From assembly GCF_000183405.1 (NCBI RefSeq), contig NC_014758.1, forward strand, positions 1,777,001 to 1,841,000: a stretch of DNA of 64,000 nucleotides. The letters are read 5' to 3'. The translations under genes were made by a program, and so were the position numbers. The DNA comes from Calditerrivibrio nitroreducens DSM 19672. GTDB lineage: Bacteria; Chrysiogenota; Deferribacteres; Deferribacterales; Calditerrivibrionaceae. Below are positions 36,943-45,689 of this stretch, one piece after another. The notes beneath the pieces were generated by a model that was given only the letters and a program-made list of their open reading frames with translations, had not been told where the DNA came from and did not search any database. Every line of letters begins with the position of its first letter. Within the stretch, counting starts at the first letter, position 1.

Positions 36943-36987
36943 ACAACTTAAATATAATCCTAAAATTCATTGATCTTTCATTCAATT

Positions 36988-38307
36988 CTAAGATACTCCT
37001 AACTCTTTCATCTTCATCCTCAGATAGTTATCCAATTCTCCCCTATCTTTTATAATCCCGGCGCATAATCTAAAATGCAAATCGTCCAATATTTTCCCCA
37101 GAAGTGGCCCTTTTTCTACACCCATCTTTATGATATCGTTTCCATTTATCAAATCCTTTCTGGATAAATCTATACGGGGGATTAACGATCTTATCCTTTC
37201 TATTGTGTTGTGAAAACTTATATCACACCTATTCTTAGATTGGGCATCAGCAACTGATAAAGCTATTAGTTTTTCCAGGATGCCATAGTTTTCAAAGATA
37301 AACTTTAACAGTGTAATCTCTTTAGCACCGTTTGTGGCATATTTTCTTATTATCCCGTGTTTTTTCACCAGTGTTGAGACTTCTTTTATAATTTTAACAG
37401 GATAGGTGAGTTTTTTTAGCACTTCAATCGTCAATTTTGCACTTATCTCCTCGTGACCCACAAATTTTCCCGGAGTGGCTTTAAATATTTCATCCCCCTT
37501 TCCCACATCGTGCAACAGAGCAGCCAATATCAGAATTAATCTATCTGTTTCGTTGTACCCTTTGATCATATCATATAGTATTTTAACCACAGAAAAGGTA
37601 TGGGACAAGACATCTTCGATATGATAAACACCCCCATAGAGCCCCTTTATAGTTTTAAATATTGGAAATATAATCAAAAAGATATCATCTTCGATCATTG
37701 TGTCTAAAATGCGTAAGAAATTCTCCCCCAGTAGCGTTTCATTTAATTCTTTGTTTATTCTTTCAGCTGGAATATCAACTAAAAGTGGTGCATACCTTTT
37801 CATCAATACACCTGTGTGAGGTTCAATCGTGAACCCAAATTGGGACGCAAACCGATAACCTCTTAACACCCTAAGTGGATCATCCAAAAAAGACTGATCC
37901 GAAACAGCTCTAATAATTTTATTATTTAAATCAGTGGGATCCCCCAACAAACCTTTTTCAAAATGGTAAGCAAGATTATTTATTGTAAAATCACGCTTTT
38001 TTAGGTCATCAACAATGGATAACCCCCTTAAACGTGAGATATCGATAGTAAAACCTCCCTTAGTAATTCTCACGTTATCTTTAAAGTGCACAAAGGAACC
38101 TTTTATATACCTATTTAGCATTTCTGCACAACTAACATAATCGATCTTTTCCGGTACGAGATCTATATCATTTACATCCCTTCCCAGAAGGATATCCCTG
38201 ACAACCCCCCCCACAAAGTAGAAATCCACCCCTGTTTCTCTATAAAATTTAATAAAATATTCCTTTAAAGGGAAATCTGGCAGTTTTAATAATCTCGGGG
38301 TTTGCAT
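36988..38307 (-). CDS. cca: CCA tRNA nucleotidyltransferase / poly(A) polymerase-like with HD domain
   Basis: Class II nucleotidyltransferase, 439 residues. N-terminal head: YFVGGVVRDILLGRDVNDIDLVPE (GG motif and DxD metal ligands), then DDLKKRDFTINNLAYHF and RVLRGYRFASQFGFTIEP. The C-terminal part has an HD phosphohydrolase motif, LAALLHDVGKGDEI. It adds or repairs 3' CCA on tRNA. All three tRNA genes in this window lack an encoded CCA, so such an enzyme is needed; poly(A) polymerase activity is the alternative. It overlaps the upstream PK_C-like gene by 22 nt. Confidence 0.88.
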   Translation of the reverse strand: MQTPRLLKLPDFPLKEYFIKFYRETGVDFYFVGGVVRDILLGRDVNDIDLVPEKIDYVSCAEMLNRYIKGSFVHFKDNVRITKGGFTIDISRLRGLSIVDDLKKRDFTINNLAYHFEKGLLGDPTDLNNKIIRAVSDQSFLDDPLRVLRGYRFASQFGFTIEPHTGVLMKRYAPLLVDIPAERINKELNETLLGENFLRILDTMIEDDIFLIIFPIFKTIKGLYGGVYHIEDVLSHTFSVVKILYDMIKGYNETDRLILILAALLHDVGKGDEIFKATPGKFVGHEEISAKLTIEVLKKLTYPVKIIKEVSTLVKKHGIIRKYATNGAKEITLLKFIFENYGILEKLIALSVADAQSKNRCDISFHNTIERIRSLIPRIDLSRKDLINGNDIIKMGVEKGPLLGKILDDLHFRLCAGIIKDRGELDNYLRMKMKELGVS

Positions 38308-38876
38308 ATCAATTCCCTTATTTTAATATAATCCAGAAAATTATTTTGATAAGCAGCCCTTAAAACAATAGCAGTATCGATACCTGAAGATGTACCACCC
38401 ATGGAAATAACATCTTTTGTTATATCCTTTATGAGCCCAGCATTAGCCGCCATAACAGCCACTTCAATAGCTGTTTTAAAACCTGTCGATACTATTTTTA
38501 ATGTTTCACCAACTATTTCAGGCATAAAAACACCTTCCCACTTCAGTCTAAAAGATCTTGAGATGGAAGAGAAAAGATGTGTACCGGTGTGGATTTTAAA
38601 CCCTAATTTTAACAGATTATCATAATCATCCTCTGACATGAATTGCTCATTAAGATTTTCAAACCCTGTATGATATCTGACGGCAATTAATTCCCCTGAA
38701 AAACCCCTTTCTTTAGCTATTTTATTAAGAATAAATGCACTTCTGCCTGTTTCTGTGGGTACTATGATAGTATCTATACAAGCTTCAACTGCTCTATCCA
38801 CAGCAAAAGTGATGGCTAATTCTGTATTGACAACTCCTGGCTTATCAAAGTAATATGTTTTTGAAACTTTAAACAT
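38286..38876 (-). CDS. Stand-alone pyruvate-kinase C-terminal-domain-like protein
   Basis: A 196-residue protein resembling only the alpha/beta C-terminal (allosteric) domain of pyruvate kinase, without the catalytic barrel: NTELAITFAVDRAVEACIDTIIVPTETGRSA, GELIAVRYHTGFE and GGTSSGIDTAIVLRA. Such isolated PK_C proteins exist in several anaerobes, but their role is unknown; binding of a phosphorylated effector or nucleotide is a guess. ATG at 38876 is preceded by GGAGG; the TTG 3 nt upstream is less likely. It overlaps cca by 22 nt and diverges from the phosphodiesterase gene 19 nt away. Confidence 0.75.
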   Translation of the reverse strand: MFKVSKTYYFDKPGVVNTELAITFAVDRAVEACIDTIIVPTETGRSAFILNKIAKERGFSGELIAVRYHTGFENLNEQFMSEDDYDNLLKLGFKIHTGTHLFSSISRSFRLKWEGVFMPEIVGETLKIVSTGFKTAIEVAVMAANAGLIKDITKDVISMGGTSSGIDTAIVLRAAYQNNFLDYIKIRELICKPRDY

Positions 38877-38895
38877 CAAAACCTCCGGTGGACTG

Positions 38896-39372
38896 ATGAG
38901 AATACTTATTATATCAGATACTCATATCTATTCAATAAAAAATTTGCCCCCTCAAGTTTTAGATGAGATACCTAATTCAGATGCCGTAATTCATGCTGGG
39001 GATATCGTGGGGATAAAAGCTTATAATGAATTGAAAGAGATATCAAAAAGATTATACGCAGTTAAGGGGAATATCGATTTAGACATAGAAGAGCTGGAAG
39101 ATGAGCTAATTTTCCAATTGGGAAAATTTAAAATTGGACTCACCCATGGGCATAAATACAACAATCTTTACAATGGATTAATCTACAATTTTTCGGAATG
39201 TGATATCGTTGTATTTGGGCATCTACACTCCCCTTATTTCGGTAGGGAGAAAAATTTATCGCTTATCAACCCCGGAAGTACCTCAAAAAATAGATGGAAA
39301 AATAAAAATAGCTATGCTATTATGGACATTTATGAGAATGACTTTAAAGTTACATTTGTAGATATTTCATAA
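38896..39372 (+). CDS. MJ0936/YfcE-type metallophosphodiesterase
   Basis: Calcineurin-like phosphoesterase of 158 residues. All metal-binding motifs are present in order: ISDTHIY, HAGDIVG, VKGNID, LTHGHKY and FGHLHSP. It ends with the NPGSTSKNRW signature of the YfcE/MJ0936 branch. Substrates in this family are small phosphodiesters; the physiological one is unknown. First gene of a ten-gene run in which neighbours overlap or lie within 18 nt. Its start is only 19 nt from a divergent start, with ribosome sites for both genes in that gap. Confidence 0.9.
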   Translation: MRILIISDTHIYSIKNLPPQVLDEIPNSDAVIHAGDIVGIKAYNELKEISKRLYAVKGNIDLDIEELEDELIFQLGKFKIGLTHGHKYNNLYNGLIYNFSECDIVVFGHLHSPYFGREKNLSLINPGSTSKNRWKNKNSYAIMDIYENDFKVTFVDIS

Positions 39373-39382
39373 AGGAGACCGA

Positions 39383-40726
39383 ATGAAAATAGCAATAGTA
39401 GGTGCAGGCAGTGCCGGTATATTTACCGCATATAAATTGATGAATCTAAATGGTGCCTCTGTAGATCTTTACGAAAAAGGTAAAGATATCACAAATAGAA
39501 GTAGAAAAGAGGTTATGTCTGGCTTCGGCGGTGCAGGGGCATACTCAGATGGGAAGCTTACTTTGACCACAGAGTTTGGCGGCTGGCTGACAGACTTCAT
39601 AGATGAAAAAGAGCTTGAAAACCTTATTGAAGAGGCTGATACGATATGGAAAGATGTATCAGGTGTTGATAAGCTCGACAGTTCACAGAATTACGAAAAG
39701 ATAAAAGACCTTGAATACCTTTGTTCAAGGCACAATTTAAGACTCTATTCAGCTAAAATCAGGCATCTTGGGACAGACAATTGCCTTCTGGCGGTGAAAA
39801 ATCTTCAGGTTATGCTGGAAAAAAGTAGAAATGTAAATCTATTTTTCGAGTGTGGAGTTTCTGACATCATACTTGAAAATAATGAGATAAAAGGTTTGGT
39901 TTTGGAAAATGGAGAAAAAAGGTATTACGACATAGTGGTACTTGCCGTTGGTAGAAGTGGTAATTCATGGATGCAGGAGATTGTAAATCGCTATCAAATA
40001 GAATCTGCAATAAATCCTGTTGACATTGGGGTAAGGGTGGAGGTCCCTAGATCTATTACAGATCATTTTACAGATTATCTTTATGAGTTTAAAATAAAAT
40101 ATTATACCTCGGAATTCGAGGATGAAGTAAGAACGTTTTGCGTAAATCCCGGGGGATTCATCACAATAGAGCGGAATGAGAATAACCTTCTAACAGTAAA
40201 TGGTCATTCCTATAAGAATAAAAAGAGTAGCAATACCAACTTTGCATTACTTGTATCCACAAAATTCACAGAGCCTTTCAAAGAGCCTGTCAAGTATGGT
40301 CAATATGTGGCCTATCTGGCAAATATGCTAAGTGGAGGTTCTGTCATCGTTCAGAGATTTGGGGATCTCATCAGGGGACGAAGATCAACAGAGAGTAGAA
40401 TAAGAAAAAACTTTGTCAAGCCCACCCTTCAGGAGGCTATGCCGGGAGATCTATCCTTCGTATTACCATATAGATACCTGTCGAATTTAAAAGAAACTAT
40501 TTTACAGCTGGATAAGGTAATGCCGGGTATGGCGGATCCCAATACATTATTATACGGAGTGGAAGCGAAATTCTATTCATTAAGGATAAATGTAGACCAG
40601 AATATGAGATCTAAAAGTATAAAAAATCTTTATTGTATTGGTGATGGGGCAGGGATTACAAGAGGGATCATTCAGGCGTCTGTTTCTGGAATAATTGCAG
40701 CAAATGATATAATAAAAAGGATTTAG
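39383..40726 (+). CDS. FAD-dependent dehydrogenase (COG2509-like)
   Basis: A 447-residue flavoprotein. N-terminal dinucleotide-binding IAIVGAGSAGIFTAYKL, then GFGGAGAYSDGKLTLTTEFGG, DIVVLAVGRSGNSW, and the C-terminal FAD motif NLYCIGDGAGITRGIIQASVSG. This matches the group of uncharacterised FAD-dependent dehydrogenases typified by COG2509. The reaction is unknown. AAAGGAGA precedes the ATG. It sits directly before hemE (9-nt gap), so a role in tetrapyrrole or redox metabolism is possible but only inferred. Confidence 0.85.
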   Translation: MKIAIVGAGSAGIFTAYKLMNLNGASVDLYEKGKDITNRSRKEVMSGFGGAGAYSDGKLTLTTEFGGWLTDFIDEKELENLIEEADTIWKDVSGVDKLDSSQNYEKIKDLEYLCSRHNLRLYSAKIRHLGTDNCLLAVKNLQVMLEKSRNVNLFFECGVSDIILENNEIKGLVLENGEKRYYDIVVLAVGRSGNSWMQEIVNRYQIESAINPVDIGVRVEVPRSITDHFTDYLYEFKIKYYTSEFEDEVRTFCVNPGGFITIERNENNLLTVNGHSYKNKKSSNTNFALLVSTKFTEPFKEPVKYGQYVAYLANMLSGGSVIVQRFGDLIRGRRSTESRIRKNFVKPTLQEAMPGDLSFVLPYRYLSNLKETILQLDKVMPGMADPNTLLYGVEAKFYSLRINVDQNMRSKSIKNLYCIGDGAGITRGIIQASVSGIIAANDIIKRI

Positions 40727-40735
40727 GGGTAGAGT

Positions 40736-41746
40736 ATGAATAATCTATTGATTGATGTCTTAGATGGTAAAAAGGTGGATAGACCTCCTGTATGGCTAAT
40801 GAGGCAGGCAGGTAGATATATGCCGGAGTATATGGAAGTGAGAAGGAAAGTAACGTTTCTTGAACTATGCAAAAATCCGGAACTTGCAGCAAAAGTTACC
40901 CATCAACCGGTGGATATTCTGGGGGTGGATGCTGCCATTCTTTTTTCTGATATACTAATACCTGTGGAGCCAATGGGTGTTAAACTCGATTTTGATCCGG
41001 CACCTGTAATTTCAAATCCGGTTAGAACCCAAAAAGATGTAGATAGATTAACTATTTTAGAACCATACAAAGATGTACCATTTGTGGTTGAGACCGTAAA
41101 GCTCCTTGTAAAAGATCTAAATGTCCCTTTAATAGGTTTTTCTGGTGCCCCTTTTACCCTTGCCTGCTATATGGTGGAAGGTGGGGGTAGCAAAAACTTT
41201 ATAGAGATCAAAAGGATGATGCATAATGACTATAAATCTTTCAGTACACTTATGGAAAAGCTCACCATCAGCACCATCAAATACCTTCAGGCACAGATCG
41301 ATAACGGATGCCCTGTGGTGCAGATTTTTGATACCTGGGCAGGTATCCTTTCCCCATGCGAATATGCTGAAATGGTTTTACCATTTGTAAATATCCTTGT
41401 GGATAACCTCAAAAATGCCCACGTGGTATATTTTGCAAAGGATAGCGCCACATTTTATAAATATATCTCCAATTTGAAATGTTCCTGCATTGGTGTGGAT
41501 TGGAAGATTGAGCTTGATGAGGCTGATATGCAGTTAGGAACTGGGAAATTTGTATTGCAGGGGAATATGGATCCAGTAATACTTTTCACAAATAGAGAAA
41601 AAATTATGAATATTGCTAAACTGATAGTGGACAAAGGTAAGAGCCTGAAAGGGCATATCTTCAACTTAGGACACGGGATATTGCCCAATACCCCTGTTGA
41701 AAATGTAAAATATCTTGTGGAGCTTATAAAAAATGGCTGTCAATAA
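40736..41746 (+). CDS. hemE: Uroporphyrinogen decarboxylase (HemE)
   Basis: Converts uroporphyrinogen III to coproporphyrinogen III in the cytoplasm. The 336 residues are standard. Seen: the N-terminal signature RPPVWLMRQAGRYMPEY, AAILFSDILIP (catalytic Asp region), GFSGAPFTLACYMVEGGGSK, DTWAGILSP, and HIFNLGHGILPNTPVENV. It overlaps hemH by 14 nt, placing two haem steps together. The presence of both indicates protohaem made through coproporphyrinogen in this organism. Confidence 0.97.
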   Translation: MNNLLIDVLDGKKVDRPPVWLMRQAGRYMPEYMEVRRKVTFLELCKNPELAAKVTHQPVDILGVDAAILFSDILIPVEPMGVKLDFDPAPVISNPVRTQKDVDRLTILEPYKDVPFVVETVKLLVKDLNVPLIGFSGAPFTLACYMVEGGGSKNFIEIKRMMHNDYKSFSTLMEKLTISTIKYLQAQIDNGCPVVQIFDTWAGILSPCEYAEMVLPFVNILVDNLKNAHVVYFAKDSATFYKYISNLKCSCIGVDWKIELDEADMQLGTGKFVLQGNMDPVILFTNREKIMNIAKLIVDKGKSLKGHIFNLGHGILPNTPVENVKYLVELIKNGCQ

Positions 41747-42695
41747 AGATTTTCTGTACGTTATGTACATGGGGGGACCTGATTCTATACAGGCAATTGA
41801 ACCTTTTTTATACAATCTTTTTACCGATAGAGATATAATCGATTTTGGCATAGGTAAGTTCCCTCAAAAAATAGTTGCTAAAATTATTTCAAAGGTTAGA
41901 AGTAAAAAAGTTGCCCCACAGTATGAGAGGCTGGGGGGTGGTTCTCCACAATTACCGATATTAAAGAGCCTACTTGGCAAGGTTTCAGATCTATACTTAA
42001 AAAGATATGACACAGAGCTTGAAACGGCTATAGGGATGTGCTATTATCATCCATTTATAAAAGATACGGTGAAGTTTTTACAAAATGGTAATTATAATAA
42101 TATATTTGTAATGACAATGTATCCACAATATTCCTATACGACAAGTGGTGCATGTTTTTCAAGATTCTTCAATGAGATAAAAATAAACCCTCCAAAAGGA
42201 AGCTTCAAGGTAATACCATACTGGTATTCTAATGAATCGTATAATTCTGCCATTGCAAATCGAATAAGTGCAGCAACCCACAAACTTAATGCTGAGATTT
42301 CAGATTGTCATATACTCTTTTCCGCCCACTCCCTACCATATTACACACTGGAAAAAGGGGATCCATACACGATACATCTTAAGGAACAGGTAAACTTGCT
42401 TGTGGATAGACTAAAGCCAAAATCTTTTTCAATCTCATTTCAAAGTAAAGCTGGCAGGATGAGGTGGCTGGAGCCATCAACAAAAGACGAGATTGATAGG
42501 CTTATCAGGGATAATTACCGCAATGTAATAGTCTGCCCAATCTCTTTTGTTTCTGACCATATTGAAACTATTATAGAGATTGACGAAGAATATATCGATT
42601 ACGCAAGAAAACATGGACTTAATATCGTAAGAAGTGATAGTCTAAACGATTCAGAAGATTTTGTCATGAGTATCATCGATATAATGGTGAATTGA
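41733..42695 (+). CDS. hemH: Ferrochelatase (HemH)
   Basis: Inserts Fe2+ into the porphyrin ring. The 320 residues show YVMYMGGPDSIQAIEPFLYNLFTDRDII (the N-terminal GGP motif), LGGGSPQLPI, GMCYYHPFI, PQYSYTTSGA, ILFSAHSLPYYTLEKGDPY (the catalytic His), SFQSKAGRMRWLEPST and CPISFVSDHIET (catalytic Glu). It overlaps hemE by 14 nt, and its stop overlaps the ubiA start as TGATG, giving translational coupling. Confidence 0.95.
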   Translation: MAVNKDFLYVMYMGGPDSIQAIEPFLYNLFTDRDIIDFGIGKFPQKIVAKIISKVRSKKVAPQYERLGGGSPQLPILKSLLGKVSDLYLKRYDTELETAIGMCYYHPFIKDTVKFLQNGNYNNIFVMTMYPQYSYTTSGACFSRFFNEIKINPPKGSFKVIPYWYSNESYNSAIANRISAATHKLNAEISDCHILFSAHSLPYYTLEKGDPYTIHLKEQVNLLVDRLKPKSFSISFQSKAGRMRWLEPSTKDEIDRLIRDNYRNVIVCPISFVSDHIETIIEIDEEYIDYARKHGLNIVRSDSLNDSEDFVMSIIDIMVN

Positions 42696-43549
42696 TGGAA
42701 AAATTAGTAGATTTTTTAAAAATGATAAAATTTGAACATTCCATTTTTGCACTGCCATTTGCTTTCACTGGTGCTATCATTGCCGCAAATGGATTACCCA
42801 CCTTTCAGCAGATTTTCTGGATAGTGGTTGCTATGGTTGGTGCCCGTAGTGGTGCTATGGGTCTAAACAGGGTAATAGATGCTGAAATCGATAGAGAAAA
42901 CCCCAGAACAGCAAACAGGGAGATACCTGCTGGAAAAATAAGTAAAAAAGAGGCAATCATATACATCTTAATATCATTTGCTGCATATGAATACGCCACT
43001 TATAAGCTAAACACACTTTCTTTTTTATTGTCCCCAATACCACTTGTAATCTTTCTTTTATATTCATATACAAAACGATTTACTGCTCTTTGCCATGTCG
43101 TACTTGGTGTGGCACTGGGACTTGCCCCTATAGGTGCTTACGTAGCCATAACAGGTAAAATAGATTTACCCATCGTTGTTATGGGGGTTGGTGTGCTATT
43201 CTGGGTGGCTGGTTTTGATGTGATTTATGCAATACAGGATATAGAATACGATAGAGAAAAGGGGCTTTTTTCCATACCAAGATTTTTAGGTGTAAATGGT
43301 TCTTTATGGGTGGCAAGGTTTTTTCATCTGGTGGCATTTAGCCTGTTTATACTGGTAAAGTATCTGCAGCCTCTGGGTTCTTTCTATTTAATAGGAGTGC
43401 TGGGATCAGGATTATTCATGATATATGAACACTACATTTTGAAAAAATCAAATCTACAAAAGCTTAATATGGCATTTTTTAATATAAATGCATATATTAG
43501 TATTATAATTTTTCTGGCTACAACTACCGATATTTTCCTTAGAGGTTAA
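42695..43549 (+). CDS. ubiA: UbiA-family prenyltransferase (quinone biosynthesis)
   Basis: Integral membrane enzyme, 284 residues, eight to nine hydrophobic segments. The two Asp-rich motifs are NRVIDAEIDRENPRTANREIPAG and DVIYAIQDIEYDREKGL. It attaches a polyprenyl chain to an aromatic acid: 4-hydroxybenzoate for ubiquinone, or 1,4-dihydroxy-6-naphthoate (MqnP) in the futalosine menaquinone route. With UbiX next door and UbiD/UbiE 12 kb away in an apparent anaerobe, the menaquinone role seems likelier (inference). A TTG at 42692 is a less likely start than the ATG at 42695. Confidence 0.92.
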   Translation: MEKLVDFLKMIKFEHSIFALPFAFTGAIIAANGLPTFQQIFWIVVAMVGARSGAMGLNRVIDAEIDRENPRTANREIPAGKISKKEAIIYILISFAAYEYATYKLNTLSFLLSPIPLVIFLLYSYTKRFTALCHVVLGVALGLAPIGAYVAITGKIDLPIVVMGVGVLFWVAGFDVIYAIQDIEYDREKGLFSIPRFLGVNGSLWVARFFHLVAFSLFILVKYLQPLGSFYLIGVLGSGLFMIYEHYILKKSNLQKLNMAFFNINAYISIIIFLATTTDIFLRG

Positions 43550-43550
43550 C

Positions 43551-44153
43551 GTGAAGATATTTGTGGGAATGACTGGGGCAAGTGGCGCAGTATATGGTTT
43601 AAGGCTGATAAAGGAGCTTGATAAAATTGATACTGTAGAGCTTCATATATCGATTACACCAGATGCCTATACAAATATCGAATTAGAAACTGAATTTGGC
43701 AAAATTTCAGATGACACGTTTATAGAGAAATTAAAGCTCCACAAACAGAAAACTTTTATCCATCATTATAAAAATTTTGCAGCCCCTGTATCCAGTGGTT
43801 CTTTTAAAATAGACAAATATATCGTATGTCCCGCATCTATGGGATTCATCGGCAGAGTGGCTTCCGGCGTTAGCTCAAATCTTATAGAGCGATGTGCTGA
43901 TGTGGCGATGAAGGAGTATCGGGATTTAATTTTAGTTTTTAGAGAGATGCCTTTAAACCAGATACATCTTGAAAATCTTTTAAAGCTTGGACGGGCTGGT
44001 GCAAAGATTTTACCAGCTGCACCTGGGTTTTATCATTCCCCTAAAAAAATTGAAGATATAATTTTATTTGTAGTTGGTAAAATATTTGATATAATATCTA
44101 TAGAGCATAATTTCTTTAAAAGATGGGGTATTGATTATGAAGATGATATGTAA
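43551..44153 (+). CDS. ubiX: Flavin prenyltransferase UbiX
   Basis: Makes the prenylated FMN cofactor required by UbiD-type decarboxylases. The 200 residues begin with a GTG start and IFVGMTGASGAVYGLRL; CPASMGFIGRVASGVSSNLIERCADVAMKE and LVFREMPLNQIHLENLLKLGRAGAKILPAAPGFY are family hallmarks. It begins 1 nt after ubiA ends. Its partner UbiD is encoded at 56.5 kb. The last 17 nt overlap the small zinc-ribbon gene. Confidence 0.95.
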   Translation: MKIFVGMTGASGAVYGLRLIKELDKIDTVELHISITPDAYTNIELETEFGKISDDTFIEKLKLHKQKTFIHHYKNFAAPVSSGSFKIDKYIVCPASMGFIGRVASGVSSNLIERCADVAMKEYRDLILVFREMPLNQIHLENLLKLGRAGAKILPAAPGFYHSPKKIEDIILFVVGKIFDIISIEHNFFKRWGIDYEDDM

Positions 44154-44529
44154 AAAATGTAACATTGACATCGTTGAAGACAAGAAAATATTTTCCTGTA
44201 GTAATTGTGGAGAATCATATGATCTTAATATGAAGTCAGAAACTTATGATCTTAAGCTTTTAAACGGTCTTAGAATCCCAGACCTAAAATATGAGGAGGT
44301 AAGGGAGGGGATTGCAAAAGGTAAGTATCTATCCGTGGATTATATAACTTATAACGGAGCCCCCTGGATGAGGCTCAAAGATTCCGAATTTGCAACTTTT
44401 TTACCCACAATACTAACAGATTCTAAAAAAACAGTTGATAAATCTAAAAATTGGTTTTATCTATTTATGCTGTCATTTGCCGCCAATATTGTTATGCTTG
44501 TTTTGATATATATAATTACAAAAAAATAG
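44137..44529 (+). CDS. Small zinc-ribbon protein with C-terminal membrane anchor
   Basis: No family recognised. About 130 residues: an N-terminal zinc ribbon (CKKCNIDIVEDKKIFSCSNCGESY, two CxxC pairs 14 residues apart), a middle part with LRIPDLKYEEVREGIAKGKYLSVDYI that resembles a short GYF/adaptor-like stretch, and a C-terminal hydrophobic helix FYLFMLSFAANIVMLVLIYII. The topology suggests a tail-anchored cytoplasmic protein. The ATG at 44137 is chosen over the TTG at 44131. It overlaps ubiX by 17 nt. Confidence 0.75.
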   Translation: MKMICKKCNIDIVEDKKIFSCSNCGESYDLNMKSETYDLKLLNGLRIPDLKYEEVREGIAKGKYLSVDYITYNGAPWMRLKDSEFATFLPTILTDSKKTVDKSKNWFYLFMLSFAANIVMLVLIYIITKK

Positions 44530-44547
44530 TATAGATGGAGGAATAAT

Positions 44548-44859
44548 ATGTTTGATAAAGAAAAAAGCATGGATTGGTTGAGGACCAAAATTGAGAAGGG
44601 TAAAGAGGAACTCGTAAAATTTTCCAAAATAAGCAAGTTGAAACTGGAAATATCCACCCTTAGAAAAAGGAAAGATGAAAGGTACAAATCTATGGGTAAG
44701 AGGGCCTTTAAGATGGTAGAAGATGGTATAATCGATGATCCACAGCTGGTATCGGATTACGATGATATCATAAAAATAAATCAAAAAGTGGAGGATCTGG
44801 AGCTGGAGATTAAGGCGATAAAGGAATCCAAAAGCTCCTATAATAGTGATTCAGAATGA
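44548..44859 (+). CDS. Short coiled-coil protein, unknown function
   Basis: A 103-residue, highly charged, probably all-helical cytoplasmic protein: KEKSMDWLRTKIEKGKEELVKFSKISKLKLEIS near the start and INQKVEDLELEIKAIKES near the end show heptad-like spacing. It has no cysteines, membrane segment or recognisable domain. GGAGG lies 8 nt before the ATG. The ATGA at the 3' end couples it to the HDOD gene, so the two products may be partners (inference). Confidence 0.75.
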   Translation: MFDKEKSMDWLRTKIEKGKEELVKFSKISKLKLEISTLRKRKDERYKSMGKRAFKMVEDGIIDDPQLVSDYDDIIKINQKVEDLELEIKAIKESKSSYNSDSE

Positions 44860-45689
44860 AGGATAGCAGAATAGAAGAGGTTTTAACAGGGGTGACGGAG
44901 CTACCACCTATGCCGCAGGTGGGAGCCCAGGTTTTACAGATAATTGAAAAACCTGATTTTAGTTTTGCCGATCTGGTATCGGTAATATCAAAAGATGTTA
45001 GTATTACCACAGCCATTTTAAAACTTGCCAATTCCCCCCTGTTTGGACTAAAGGTAACTGTAAGCAATTTAACTCAGGCCATCTCACTTTTGGGGATAAA
45101 AAATCTAAAAAATCTCGTAATTGCTCTTTCCACCAAAGGTCTTTTTGAAGCATCAAAAGTAGGTGTATTTGAACATAAATTGTGGGAACATTCCGTAGCC
45201 ACTGCCATTTATGCCAGAATTTTTGCATTAAAATTTCACAGAAGTATCGCCGAAGAAGCTTTTATAATCGGTCTAATACACGATATAGGGCAGATAGTTC
45301 TTTCCATCCATCTGGATAAATACAATACATTAAAAGAGATGATTTATGGTCAGGATGTCGATATATGCACCATTGAAAGGGAATATCTGGGTTTTGATCA
45401 TGCTGATGTGGGTGGGTACCTTTTAAAAGAGTGGGGATTACCAGAATTATATGTTGATACAATATATCACCATCATAATATATCTAAAAGCACCTATTCA
45501 GACATGGCAAAGCTTCTTTTTATTGCCAACAACAAAGTGAAAAGTTTTGGATACAATCTCACCACAAGATATGACACAGATTTTGAAGAGATTTTTAAAT
45601 CTTACGCCTACCCGGAAGATGAATTAAGGGAGCTTGATATATATTTTGAAGAAATTATAAAATCTGAAAAGGAACTGTTAAAACTATGA
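44856..45689 (+). CDS. HDOD-domain signalling protein
   Basis: A 277-residue protein that is almost entirely HDOD domain: LPPMPQVGAQVLQIIEKPDFSFADLVSVI, ILKLANSPLFGLK, GLIHDIGQIVLSIHLDKY, HADVGGYLLKEWGLPELYVDTIYHHHNI. HDOD is a degenerate HD phosphohydrolase; known members act as scaffolds in chemotaxis, c-di-GMP, motility or stress signalling rather than as enzymes. It overlaps both neighbours by 4 nt. A second HDOD gene lies at 53.2 kb in a similar setting. Confidence 0.92.
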   Translation: MKDSRIEEVLTGVTELPPMPQVGAQVLQIIEKPDFSFADLVSVISKDVSITTAILKLANSPLFGLKVTVSNLTQAISLLGIKNLKNLVIALSTKGLFEASKVGVFEHKLWEHSVATAIYARIFALKFHRSIAEEAFIIGLIHDIGQIVLSIHLDKYNTLKEMIYGQDVDICTIEREYLGFDHADVGGYLLKEWGLPELYVDTIYHHHNISKSTYSDMAKLLFIANNKVKSFGYNLTTRYDTDFEEIFKSYAYPEDELRELDIYFEEIIKSEKELLKL

